Origin: Segatella baroniae DSM 16972 = JCM 13447
Lineage (GTDB): Bacteria; Bacteroidota; Bacteroidia; Bacteroidales; Bacteroidaceae
DNA length: 64,000 nucleotides
Direction: 5' to 3'
Assembly (NCBI RefSeq): GCF_000426585.1
Contig: NZ_AUFQ01000013.1
Coordinates: 1-64,000 of the forward strand
The notes under the pieces were generated by a model. That model was not told the DNA's origin, did no database searches, and saw only the letters and a list, made by a program, of their open reading frames with translations. Numbering within the stretch: the first letter of the stretch is position 1; each line of letters begins with the position of its first letter. Positions 1 to 7,751 of this stretch are shown here, in pieces. A program made the position numbers and the translations under genes.

Positions 1-279
1 CGCTTTTTGACGGTCTGAGGCTCAAAGGAACCGTCACGGTCACGAGGCGTTTCTACTGTGACCTCACCATAGCGTGTCTGCACTTGCTTAGGCATCTTGC
101 CATTACGGCGGTTGCCTTTTGAGCGTTCATCAAGAGAGATGGGCTTCCATCTCACCTTCAAGGGCAGCATTCAAAATGCGTTCCAACATGGGTGCCAAAG
201 CACCGTCCTTACCAAATAATGCTTCTCAGTTACGAAGCTGTTCCGCAGCTTTCTTGTAATCAATTTCTTTGTTGTCCAT
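1..279 (-). pseudogene. IS256-family transposase, N-terminal fragment, broken
   Basis: Reading leftward from an ATG at 279 gives a start MDNKEIDYKKAAEQLRN, a stop codon, then EALFGKDGALAPMLERIL and GEMEAHLS, a one-base frame change, and DERSKGNRRNGK followed by QVQTRYGEVTVETPRDRDGS. These are the conserved N-terminal blocks of Mutator/IS256 transposases. The in-frame stop and the frameshift mean this copy cannot make a full transposase. The rest of the gene lies beyond the window edge, so only the N-terminal third is seen. Confidence 0.85.
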
Positions 280-342
280 AAAAAATAAACTGTATAAAAA
301 TATTTCTTATTGTTGTCTGACACAGTTTACTTTGCACTCTCA

Positions 343-429
343 GACCGACAAAAATTGAATTTTGATACACCTAAACAATGCTTTTACGAGAAGATTAGCT
401 AATTTTGCACTTGCAGGTTGACTCTACGC
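343..429 (+). repeat. 3'-end remnant of an IS30-family element
   Basis: This stretch is nearly identical to 58311-58392, the last codons and right end of the IS30-family copy at the other end of the window (LNFDTPKQCFYEK region, then the end with TTTTGCACTTGC and GGTTGACTCTAC). A few single-base differences are present. Only the last ~90 bp remain; the left side abuts the IS256-family end. Confidence 0.8.
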
Positions 430-496
430 TGCAACTGAAACTTAACTTATGTAGAAAATAATCACTCAAAAGTTTGGTTTTTCAGACATTATCCTT

Positions 497-504
497 TACC
501 TTTG
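497..504 (+). promoter_or_regulatory. -7 box of tRNA-Ser
   Basis: TACCTTTG fits the Bacteroidales -7 consensus TAnnTTTG, and a TTTGG lies about 20 bp upstream (473-477) as a -33 element. It sits about 45 bp ahead of the tRNA. Confidence 0.6.
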
Positions 505-546
505 CACACGCTTTCAAGAAAAGAAGAATTACTGACCGAAAGCCAT

Positions 547-631
547 GGAGAGATGGTAGAGTGGTCGATTACAACGGTCTTGAAAACCGTCGTACCGAGA
601 GGTACCGGGGGTTCGAATCCCTCTCTCTCCG
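547..631 (+). tRNA. tRNA-Ser(UGA)
   Basis: A class II tRNA with a seven-base acceptor stem (GGAGAGA with TCTCTCC), anticodon loop CTTGAAA giving anticodon TGA, a long variable arm (GTACCGAGAGGTAC hairpin) and a T loop with GTTCGAATC. The 3' CCA is not encoded. The long variable arm and TGA anticodon identify serine. Confidence 0.95.
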
Positions 632-638
632 CAAACAA

Positions 639-677
639 GGGTGTAAATCAATGAGTTACGTGATTTACACCCTTTAT
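639..677 (+). terminator. Terminator after tRNA-Ser
   Basis: A perfect 12-bp stem (GGGTGTAAATCA with TGATTTACACCC) around a 10-base loop, followed by a T-rich stretch, only 8 bp after the tRNA. Confidence 0.75.
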
Positions 678-792
678 TGCACCCAAAATTTTTGATACAA
701 TGAATATCAACCTCATAACTTATCGGGTATGACGTACAAATAAATATTAATGCTTAGTGTTTGGAATATTTTGTATGATTAGCTCGCTCTTG

Positions 793-1320
793 TCAAACGG
801 ATAAGCTTTTCTTATAGTTACCCTTCACTTGGTGTACAATATTTCTTGTGAAGTCTTTAGTAAGAATAGCATACTCTTTCCTATATCTTTCAAATCGCTC
901 AATATCTTTGGGTGAAATATGTGGTAAACGCCGAACATCCATGTTGTGAGTTAAATCGTTTATTTTAACGGCTTTTGCTAACGGATCTCTACTTATGCAC
1001 TTGATATATTCTTCTCTGTTTTTGGCTGTATGGTGATTGAGTAGAAGTAATGCTTTAGAAATTTTATCTCTTTCTGGAGCAAGCAAGGTGTCTTTTGATT
1101 CTTCTTCAAGCATCATTAGAATGGAGTCAATACTATTAGGTGTATCTTCATTTGCATCATGAAGATATCCAACAACCTTTTCCTGCCATGTTTTTCCCAA
1201 GGAGGCAACGTAAGACAAGTGTCCACTAAAGTAGTCTACACCAGCCTTATCTTTTTGATCCTTATGTAGTCGCTGTGCTACTTTGGCTGCTGCAATGACC
1301 CACTTGTTATTTTCTTCCAT
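793..1320 (-). CDS. RelA/SpoT-type HD-domain hydrolase, small stand-alone
   Basis: 175 aa, little more than one HD domain. H34, the HD pair H54-D55 (YLHDANEDT), E58-D59 and the late motif KINDLTHNMD (D122, N126) line up with the metal and substrate residues of the (p)ppGpp hydrolase domain of SpoT and MESH1-like small hydrolases. No synthetase, TGS or ACT domain is present. By family it should be a Mn-dependent hydrolase of a hyperphosphorylated nucleotide; the true substrate is unknown. It starts 10 bp after the DUF262 gene and is the last gene of the AbiE-DUF262 cassette, which suggests a role there (for example clearing a signal or toxic nucleotide) rather than housekeeping stringent control. 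The domain call is firm; the role is inferred. Confidence 0.75.
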   Translation of the reverse strand: MEENNKWVIAAAKVAQRLHKDQKDKAGVDYFSGHLSYVASLGKTWQEKVVGYLHDANEDTPNSIDSILMMLEEESKDTLLAPERDKISKALLLLNHHTAKNREEYIKCISRDPLAKAVKINDLTHNMDVRRLPHISPKDIERFERYRKEYAILTKDFTRNIVHQVKGNYKKSLSV

Positions 1321-1330
1321 CTTCGTCTAT

Positions 1331-3424
1331 TTAATAATTCTTAATCAGCGACAATGCCATATTTACTCTATCCTTAGCGTCTACTCCAGCAGTTTGAGGT
1401 ATCTTTTCTTCATGCAAAGTTTCTCCTTCTTTATTTAGTACTATAAAATACCCTTGCTTATTAACAAGTTTATTTCCTGATGGTAACATTAGAGGATTTC
1501 CCCAATTATCCAAAAATAAATTCTCTATTTCTCCATATTTATTGTATATTGCAAGGGAAATTGCATCCCAATAACGCCCACGATAGGTATTGGCACTCAT
1601 TATATTTAACTCATAGCTGTTTTTCCAGTCGTACTTTCCGTTGGTTGGTTTTGACAGTATGCAAGGATATTTTACGAAGTAATATCTCCAATCTTTAGGA
1701 GTTTCTGTTGCTTTTAGATAAGCGTCTATTCTTTCATTCAGCTCTTCTTCCGTGACTGCAGGGCTATTGTCTAACATTTCCGCAAGCACACGCCGTGTAT
1801 TTTCGAATCCGCCTCTCTGGTTAGAAGGATGTAGCAGCTGTTTCCAAACGTCTTCTGCCCCATTGCCTATTTGCTTGTAATTGTTAATGGTTTGACCATA
1901 ATCTCCATAAGTAAGCAATGCCCTACTGATGGTTTGTAATTCGATATTAAGAAAAGTACGAAGTTTTTCTATCATGTCTGGCTTTCCCAAATCTGCTATA
2001 GCAGTACATCCGTAAAGAAGATGATGGTCTTCTAAATGGAACAGACTATCAACATACGCAGAATGAGTTTCACACCAAGTTAGCTTGTAGAGTTCCTCTT
2101 CCTTCTGCTGTCGATTGAATCCTCTGTCTTCCTTGCTGACTGAAATTTGTCCCTCTAGGATAATCTGTTCGGTTTCTTCCAAGAGTTTTTGTATACGATC
2201 TGTTCTCAATTCGTAAATTGAGTTCCACACAAGGTTGCGTAGAATCCGAAGCCTGCGACGAAATATATTATCATCAATATGTTTACCTTCAGTGTTCCTG
2301 ATAATAAAAGCATATAGCATTATTATTTTATTTATAGTAAAAGAGCTTCCTCTTCGTCCTACTCCCCGATAATTTTCGCAACAGTCCTTAAACAAGTTGG
2401 TATTCCAATCGTAAACTTTTACTTTAGACTCTTCATATTTGGAATTTGCAAGGTAACAGCTGAAATACTCATCAATATCCCCAATTTCACACCAACAATC
2501 AAAGTATCTTTCCAATAAATTGATATTCTGGTTATCTTCATCTTTGTAAACCGATATCATTTCAAAATAACTATTACCAATATCAAAATCTTGATCTGCC
2601 CCAATAATATCGGTACCCTTTTTGATACATATAATGTCTGTAACAAAATGAAAATAAGCAAGAAGCTCTTCGTCAATAATATTGTTATCTCCTCGGTAAG
2701 GCCATAGCATATTAATCCAGTCTTTGTCTATTTTCAGGCTGAAATCTTCCCGTTTTATCGAATTTGTCAGCTCTGCCTTGAAATGTTCAAAATCTGTAAG
2801 AGGCTTCCCGCGTGAATTCATCTTGATATAAATATCATCAGTAACCCCCATATCCTCAAGGGTTCTAAAACAGAAAGTAATCTTCTTATTCTTGCATATT
2901 TCCTCCCATAGGTTATCTATATCATGGAAAGTAAGCGCAATATCATCCAACATTTGAAGCATAGATATCACAGTAGAATCGTTATCCCAAGATAACGAGT
3001 ACCACGCCTCGTTATGCATCTGTGCTGAAATAGGGTCTTTACTTTCAAAGACTGGAGTAAACTCTTGCAAATGTTCGCAAAAGCGCCGTGCGCTGATACG
3101 AGTTGAATATGTAAACTTACCCAAACACTCCCATTCCTCTTTTGCTATGCCATCGCGCTTGGCTGCATACCAATGTAATAGAAACAGAGTGGTAAGCCGT
3201 TGCTGACCATCCAAAGGAATAAGCTTCTTATCCTTTGTAAGACTTCCATAAATGAAATCTAGACTTATCCCTTTTCCTTTTACAGCCTCATGCAAAGCTT
3301 GCAGGAATCTACCACGCTTTTTTGCTTCTTGTTTGCGTCCTTGGGCATAATCTCGCTGGATAAGAGGTATTTCTATGCCATTTAACTCTTGTTGGCACAC
3401 ATCTATAAAGCTATATTGTTTCAT
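1331..3424 (-). CDS. DUF262 (GmrSD/ParB-like nuclease superfamily) protein
   Basis: 697 aa. The N-terminal DUF262 core is clear: IPLIQRDYAQGR (about 19-30), LDGQQRLTTLFLLHW (71-85) and MNSRGKPLTDFE (202-213). DGQQR is the conserved signature of this ParB/sulfiredoxin-like fold, which in GmrS/GmrSD binds NTP and drives restriction of modified phage DNA. The remaining ~480 residues have no motif I recognise; the C-terminal HNH domain (DUF1524) usual in GmrSD is not visible, so any nuclease activity would have to come from DUF262 itself or a partner. It sits between the AbiE pair and the HD hydrolase with short gaps, consistent with co-transcription from the promoter near 5180. Likely phage defence, by family and context. 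Confidence 0.8.
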   Translation of the reverse strand: MKQYSFIDVCQQELNGIEIPLIQRDYAQGRKQEAKKRGRFLQALHEAVKGKGISLDFIYGSLTKDKKLIPLDGQQRLTTLFLLHWYAAKRDGIAKEEWECLGKFTYSTRISARRFCEHLQEFTPVFESKDPISAQMHNEAWYSLSWDNDSTVISMLQMLDDIALTFHDIDNLWEEICKNKKITFCFRTLEDMGVTDDIYIKMNSRGKPLTDFEHFKAELTNSIKREDFSLKIDKDWINMLWPYRGDNNIIDEELLAYFHFVTDIICIKKGTDIIGADQDFDIGNSYFEMISVYKDEDNQNINLLERYFDCWCEIGDIDEYFSCYLANSKYEESKVKVYDWNTNLFKDCCENYRGVGRRGSSFTINKIIMLYAFIIRNTEGKHIDDNIFRRRLRILRNLVWNSIYELRTDRIQKLLEETEQIILEGQISVSKEDRGFNRQQKEEELYKLTWCETHSAYVDSLFHLEDHHLLYGCTAIADLGKPDMIEKLRTFLNIELQTISRALLTYGDYGQTINNYKQIGNGAEDVWKQLLHPSNQRGGFENTRRVLAEMLDNSPAVTEEELNERIDAYLKATETPKDWRYYFVKYPCILSKPTNGKYDWKNSYELNIMSANTYRGRYWDAISLAIYNKYGEIENLFLDNWGNPLMLPSGNKLVNKQGYFIVLNKEGETLHEEKIPQTAGVDAKDRVNMALSLIKNY

Positions 3425-3628
3425 TTATTCTCCAGTTATTGAGGTTAGATATGGGGACAGGGCTTCGCTTATTGCAGACATATAGGCTTTGCGGTCGTTT
3501 TCGTCCCATGAATGTAATTGCGAGTTTATTTCACTACGGGAGCTTGTTTCTTGAGTTTGTCTATATTCAGTAATTTCCATTGTACAGATGGATATTGGCT
3601 TAAATCCCCTGCGCAACATTTCTCCCAC
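3425..3628 (-). CDS. Possible small overlapping ORF between abiEii and the DUF262 gene
   Basis: Up to 67 codons, out of frame with the 3' end of abiEii; an internal ATG near 3580 would give about 51 aa. It runs 100 bp beyond the abiEii stop and ends directly against the DUF262 start codon, so it fills what would be the only sizeable gap in the cassette. The predicted product is hydrophilic (SWDENDRKAYMSAISEAL). I do not recognise it. It may be a small accessory protein, the remnant of a longer AbiEii tail in another frame, or chance. Confidence 0.25.
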   Translation of the reverse strand: MGEMLRRGFKPISICTMEITEYRQTQETSSRSEINSQLHSWDENDRKAYMSAISEALSPYLTSITGE

Positions 3629-4392
3629 AGTGGTATTCCATCCTCAAAGGAAACGAGGAATTCCTTGTCTGAATTTGTAAGGCTGTCATTTACCTTTTTA
3701 ATAATGGATTCACGAGCCTGCTCATAGTCTGTATAGGTAAATGGAATATCTGACATTCCCTTGAATTGGTTTTCAAGTGCCTCCTCTTGGTTTATGTTAT
3801 TAGGAGACAGAGATTCCACGATAGGCTTGTCGCTTCCCAATAGGCATAAGATGAGCCCGTCTTTTACATCTTCAAACGTTTGGTCTTTCATGTATTTGCA
3901 GTCAAACATGTCACGTGGGTGCTGGCGGCTGAGGGCAGCTGTAATTTTTCCTCCATACAATTGAGAATAAGGAACTATGTGTGCCTTACAGTTGGCTTGG
4001 AACTCTTCCTTCGCTTTCGGGCAGAGTTCCATAATTTCAACCTCTCCAAGTATGCCCCGTTTTGTACCATTTACCTCTATTTTCACCGTGGCGCCATCAT
4101 ACGTGCATTGCAATTTCCACACTTTGGATTTATGTATCACATGTATTCCGGGAATGGCACGTTCTATACTTGTTTTCAGCTCTCCGAGATGTTGATTTAT
4201 CTTTTCCAAACTCGCCGTGCGTGACTCTATCGGAATATAGGTAAGGTCAATATCAACCGAGTAACGTGGCATATTTTGGTGGAACAGGTTAATAGCTGTG
4301 CCTCCATGGACTGCAAAATCCGTTATCTTGTAAACCAAGGGCATAATGCGTAGTAACAATGCCACCTGTTTTTTATATTGTTGATCATTCAT
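3526..4392 (-). CDS. abiEii: AbiEii/AbiGii-type nucleotidyltransferase toxin
   Basis: 288 aa. Nucleotidyltransferase motifs are in order: GGTAINLFH (30-38) with the acidic pair D47/D49 in SVDIDLTYIP, the lysine motif LYGGKITAAL (K149), then RDMFD (160-164), and a late VQWKLLNIDKL block typical of the family. AbiEii toxins are DUF1814 nucleotidyltransferases of type IV toxin-antitoxin and abortive-infection systems; related MenT toxins modify tRNA acceptor ends. The gene overlaps the end of the AbiEi gene by 8 bp, so translation is probably coupled. All catalytic motifs are present and the frame is open, so it looks functional. Target not known. Confidence 0.9.
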   Translation of the reverse strand: MNDQQYKKQVALLLRIMPLVYKITDFAVHGGTAINLFHQNMPRYSVDIDLTYIPIESRTASLEKINQHLGELKTSIERAIPGIHVIHKSKVWKLQCTYDGATVKIEVNGTKRGILGEVEIMELCPKAKEEFQANCKAHIVPYSQLYGGKITAALSRQHPRDMFDCKYMKDQTFEDVKDGLILCLLGSDKPIVESLSPNNINQEEALENQFKGMSDIPFTYTDYEQARESIIKKVNDSLTNSDKEFLVSFEDGIPLWEKCCAGDLSQYPSVQWKLLNIDKLKKQAPVVK

Positions 4393-5149
4393 AATCGTTT
4401 AATTCTTTTGGGACAATCATCTTATACTTGCTGATATATATACCGGATTTGACGAGTTGGAGTTTATGTGTCCCCAAATCTATTTTTGTAAGGTCTAAGT
4501 CTTTATACCAATAATGCCCCGCTTTTTCAGCCATATATAGAAACAGCCTCTTCATTTTGTAATGTTTTGTGGTTTCCAATAACGATTGGACAACATTCGG
4601 ACGCAGAGTGGTCAGCTGCTCCATGATATAAAATAAATCCATATAATCATATTGTCGCGGTGTAAGCAACAGACATTCCATAAAAGCCTGCTCCGGGGAG
4701 GATATAAGCAGCCTCCAGTCCAAGTATGTTAAAGTTGTTATCTGTGCACGGACAAATACTTCTGTCTTGAAGAACTTAAATTCACGGTCGAAAACGTCAT
4801 GCTTCATCCATTGTGGCATTTTATCACTTGCCGTTGATATCATTAACAAAGGCTTGCCCATAGGTACATAATGATTGAAACCCCAAAGTTCCAAAGCAGA
4901 ATGCGCCGCAACACGCAAACTCTTTCCTACCTGTTCGTTGAAAGACTGCAAAGCACCAAAAGCGGACAGCCTATCGCCCGTACGATACATGACACCTTTA
5001 CATAAAGAGGATAACCAACCGGAAGAACGATATCTGTTCAGCAATTGCTTGGAATAGCCTTGCTCTATAAGCCATGGGGCAAACAGCAACCCGTTCTTTT
5101 GCCCAGATTGAAGCATTTGGTTTATTTTTTTTCCTTTTAGTACACTCAT
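4385..5149 (-). CDS. abiEi: AbiEi-type antitoxin / transcriptional regulator
   Basis: 254 aa, first gene of the leftward cassette. The N-terminal ~60 residues (LIEQGYSKQLLNRYRSSGWL) form a winged-helix DNA-binding domain of the AbiEi type, followed by the C-terminal antitoxin domain (HSALELWGFNHY, PEQAFMECLLLTPRQYDY). AbiEi proteins neutralise AbiEii and repress their own promoter by binding inverted repeats. A -7 box at 5179-5186 and a 10-bp inverted repeat flanking it (5149-5158 and 5234-5243) fit such control. The ATG lies about 30 bp from the -7 box. Confidence 0.85.
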   Translation of the reverse strand: MSVLKGKKINQMLQSGQKNGLLFAPWLIEQGYSKQLLNRYRSSGWLSSLCKGVMYRTGDRLSAFGALQSFNEQVGKSLRVAAHSALELWGFNHYVPMGKPLLMISTASDKMPQWMKHDVFDREFKFFKTEVFVRAQITTLTYLDWRLLISSPEQAFMECLLLTPRQYDYMDLFYIMEQLTTLRPNVVQSLLETTKHYKMKRLFLYMAEKAGHYWYKDLDLTKIDLGTHKLQLVKSGIYISKYKMIVPKELNDYE

Positions 5150-5243
5150 AGTTTACTTGCTGTCATTAAAACCAACTGCAAAGGTACAAAAGACTTTGGT
5201 GATTACAGCCTAACGGTTGAATTATTTTCCTGAAAGTAAACTA
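5149..5243 (-). promoter_or_regulatory. abiE cassette promoter with candidate AbiEi operators
   Basis: On the minus strand TACCTTTG (5179-5186) is a good -7 box. TAGTTTACTT at 5149-5158 touches the start codon and its exact reverse complement AAGTAAACTA lies at 5234-5243, so the two half-sites bracket the promoter. Operator function is inferred from known AbiEi autorepression. Confidence 0.5.
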
Positions 5244-5430
5244 ATAGTTGACCTACAGGATAAAATTACAACCATTGTGAGAAAAAGGAGGATGAAATGG
5301 AACATGAAGACATTCCTGGAAAGGCCACTCTGCTTTGCCCCCTTTGGCCAAACAGGATTTGCTCCTGTTGGTCACAATATTATTGCCCCTTGTAAAGTCC
5401 TGGTGCAGGGGTCAATTTTATTTTACCCTT

Positions 5431-6219
5431 TTAGATACTCTGGCTTTTCCTGGCCCTCAACTTACGCATGCTTTCGCCATATAATTCTATGGTATGCGCC
5501 GTATGAATGATTCGGTCAAGGATGGCGTCGGCTATTGTCGGATCACCAATCATGTCATACCAGTTGGACGATGGGTACTGCGAGGTTATGATAGTGGATT
5601 TCCTTTCATGCCTGTCCTCAATAATTTCGAGCAGGATGGGACGTTCCTTGGCATCAAGAGGTACAATGAACAGGTCGTCAAGGATGAGCAGCTGGCAACG
5701 CTCAATCTTCCTGAGCTCAGTTTCAAGTGTACCTTTGACTTTGGCAACCTTCAGTGCGCCAAGTAGTTTGGGTGCATTGGCATGGAAAGTACGGAATCCC
5801 CTTTTACATGCCTCGTGGCCAAGGGCACATGCCAGATAGCTTTTCCCCGTACCTGAAGAGCCGGTAATGAAGAGGTTCTGCCCCTTATGTACAAAGTCAA
5901 GGGTGGCGAGGCGTTCCATCTGATTGCGCTCAAGGCCCCGGTTTGTGGCATAGTCAATCTGTTCGAGATAGGCCTTGTATCGGAATGCCGCATTCCTGGT
6001 AAGCCGCACTATGGCAGCCTGGGCACGGTAATCCCATTCACGTGCAAGGAGCATGGAAAGGAAGGTATCCGCGGTCATGGACTGTGGCGTGGTGCCGGCA
6101 AGGCTTTCCCTGAAAGCCTCCGCCATACCGTGCAATTTCATGCGGCCCATCAAATCCAGTGATATGGTGTTCTGGTCCTGTTGTCCCGTTACGGGAGCTG
6201 TCTTATTATTTATTTCCAT
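5431..6219 (-). CDS. istB: IS21-family helper ATPase IstB
   Basis: 262 aa from the ATG at 6219, ten bases after the istA stop. AAA+ ATPase with Walker A GSSGTGKSYLACALGHEA, Walker B LLILDDL, sensor region STIITSQYPSSNWYD and IstB-typical RIIHTAHTIELYGESMRK. IstB assembles on target DNA and recruits the IstA transposase. It appears intact, but its partner here is only a tail fragment, so this element cannot move unaided. A GGGGTCAATTTTA stretch near 5409, typical of Bacteroidota IS21 ends, probably lies at the element's right end. Confidence 0.9.
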   Translation of the reverse strand: MEINNKTAPVTGQQDQNTISLDLMGRMKLHGMAEAFRESLAGTTPQSMTADTFLSMLLAREWDYRAQAAIVRLTRNAAFRYKAYLEQIDYATNRGLERNQMERLATLDFVHKGQNLFITGSSGTGKSYLACALGHEACKRGFRTFHANAPKLLGALKVAKVKGTLETELRKIERCQLLILDDLFIVPLDAKERPILLEIIEDRHERKSTIITSQYPSSNWYDMIGDPTIADAILDRIIHTAHTIELYGESMRKLRARKSQSI

Positions 6220-6229
6220 AATTTTAGCT

Positions 6230-6454
6230 TTATTGTTCCTGTTTGTCTTTTCTGTAATAGTCACGTCCACGTATATTCTTGTGGGTCAGTGGTATCGGGG
6301 ATGTCATGTCAGGCTGTATCCTCCCGTCCTCATCAGGAAGGAAATCCGCGTCTTCTCCCAGTTCAAGCACCTCTCGTAAGGCCTGATACCCGTATTGTAG
6401 CTTCTGTTCCGCGCAGGCGCAGGCAGCGACCAGACGGTCACGGCCGTTGTATAT
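6230..6454 (-). pseudogene. istA: IS21-family transposase IstA, C-terminal fragment
   Basis: About 74 codons in frame, beginning IYNGRDRLVAACACAEQ, then KLQYGYQALREVLELG, and ending RGRDYYRKDKQEQ just before istB. This is the C-terminus of IstA; the HTH and DDE integrase core are missing and a stop codon precedes the fragment. The loss of the upstream part probably came with the event that brought in the IS110-type end next to it. Confidence 0.75.
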
Positions 6455-6710
6455 TCAAATTAAATAATTACTTTTACACTCGTTAACAACATCAAGGTTT
6501 GGATCAAGGCCGCTTTCTGATTCGTCACAAGACGGTAAGACATGTTCCGCCCCCACACCTTTACATCCGAAACCGGACAGTTCATTGGGCTTTGACCCCG
6601 CATTTGCAATGATGGTTCCACGATGTCTGGGATGTTGCATTATACATTAAATCGTTATAGTTATGACTTACATTGGAATTGACGTCAGCAAGGCCACTTT
6701 CGTTGTATAT
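6455..6710 (+). mobile_element. IS110-family left-end remnant with first codons of the transposase
   Basis: At 6663 an ATG opens MTYIGIDVSKATFVVY, the hallmark DEDD-type (RuvC-like) N-terminus of IS110/IS1111 transposases with its first catalytic aspartate (GIDVSK). Similarity stops after about 16 codons. The ~200 bp upstream contain no other gene and would be the element's left-end noncoding region, which in IS110-group elements carries the bridge RNA. The left boundary is uncertain. Confidence 0.55.
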
Positions 6711-6738
6711 AGGCATGGTGTGCTGCGCATGCAACCGA

Positions 6739-6778
6739 AAGGCCGGAAACAAGTCGGTTGCGACTTGCTTCCGGCCTT
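6739..6778 (-). terminator. Strong hairpin downstream of rnz
   Basis: AAGGCCGGAA and CAAGTCG pair with CGACTTG and TTCCGGCCTT around a GTTG loop: 17 bp with a single mismatch. It lies about 60 bp after the rnz stop. The T tract on the minus strand is short, so termination may be imperfect. Confidence 0.55.
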
Positions 6779-6835
6779 CTGTCTGTACGGCCTTCGCAAA
6801 AGGGAATGTATTTTTCTTGTGGTGAAAGAGGGTGC

Positions 6836-7750
6836 TTACACGTCTACGACCATTCTTTCTTTTGACAGCCATGAATTTGGGAAAATGGCCTTTGCCTCTT
6901 GCAGGAATACATTTTCATCCTCGTAGCGTGCGCTGTAATGACCCAGCAGCAGCTTGCCGGCTTGCGCCTTTGCGGCGATGGTGGCAGCCTGGCGTGCCGT
7001 ACTGTGATAATAGAGCTTGGCCCGATCGGCCATCTCGTCTGTATAAGTGCTCTCGTGATAGAGCAAATCTACGCCCTGAATGCGTTCTGCCAGCTTGGGC
7101 AAGTAGCGTGTGTCGCTGCAATAGGCGTAACTACGCCCCGGTGTGCCCGGTGAAGTGAGCCGTTCGTTAGGGATGACCTCACCGTCGGGCGTCACCCAAT
7201 CGGCTCCCAACTTGATGTTGTTGATTTGCGAGACGGGTATTTCATAACAATCAATCATGTCGCGGAGGATGTGTCGCGCCGTCTCCTTTTCCTTGAAAAG
7301 GAAGCCTGAGCATGCGATGCGATGGTCCAAGGGCAGCGATTCGACGGTGAGACTGCGGTCTTCGTAGATGACCGCCTGGCGGGTGGTGTCCACTTCGTGG
7401 AATACCACCTTGAAGCCCAGCCCCGTACAGAACAGCTCCAGCTGCGCGTCGAGCAGCGGCTGCAAGGCCTGCGGCGCGTAAACGTGCAGGTCGTTCGTGC
7501 GCCCCAGCATGCCGAAGGTCGAAATCATGCCTATCAAGCCGAAGCAATGGTCGCCGTGAAGATGGGAGATGAAGACCGCCCTGATTTTGGTGAAGCTGAT
7601 GTGGGCGTGGCGCAACTGCACTTGCGTGCCCTCGCCACAGTCTATCATGAACATCTTGCCTCGTATTTCCACGACTTGCGACGAGGCGAAATGGCGTGGT
7701 GTGGGCAGCGCGCTGCCACAGCCCAATATGTGGATGCGGAATGGTTCCAA
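6836..7750 (-). CDS. rnz: Ribonuclease Z (tRNA 3' processing endonuclease)
   Basis: 304 aa, the usual length of short-form RNase Z. Metallo-beta-lactamase fold with the zinc motif ISHLHGDHCFGL, N-terminal LGCGSALPT, DCGEGTQ, the late AYCSDT and ESTY blocks and the C-terminal GHYSARY histidine motif. It removes 3' trailers from tRNA precursors, needed here because both tRNAs in the window lack an encoded CCA. Its ATG lies one base beyond the stop of the lipoprotein gene; mazG, lipoprotein and rnz form one leftward operon. Confidence 0.95.
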   Translation of the reverse strand: MEPFRIHILGCGSALPTPRHFASSQVVEIRGKMFMIDCGEGTQVQLRHAHISFTKIRAVFISHLHGDHCFGLIGMISTFGMLGRTNDLHVYAPQALQPLLDAQLELFCTGLGFKVVFHEVDTTRQAVIYEDRSLTVESLPLDHRIACSGFLFKEKETARHILRDMIDCYEIPVSQINNIKLGADWVTPDGEVIPNERLTSPGTPGRSYAYCSDTRYLPKLAERIQGVDLLYHESTYTDEMADRAKLYYHSTARQAATIAAKAQAGKLLLGHYSARYEDENVFLQEAKAIFPNSWLSKERMVVDV

Positions 7751-7751
7751 G

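Noticed and set aside
474-695. 73-codon open frame at the left end
   Set aside because: It runs straight through tRNA-Ser and its terminator.
5217-5510. 97-codon open frame on the plus strand next to istB
   Set aside because: It spans the abiE operator region and the IS21 end and has no recognisable domain.
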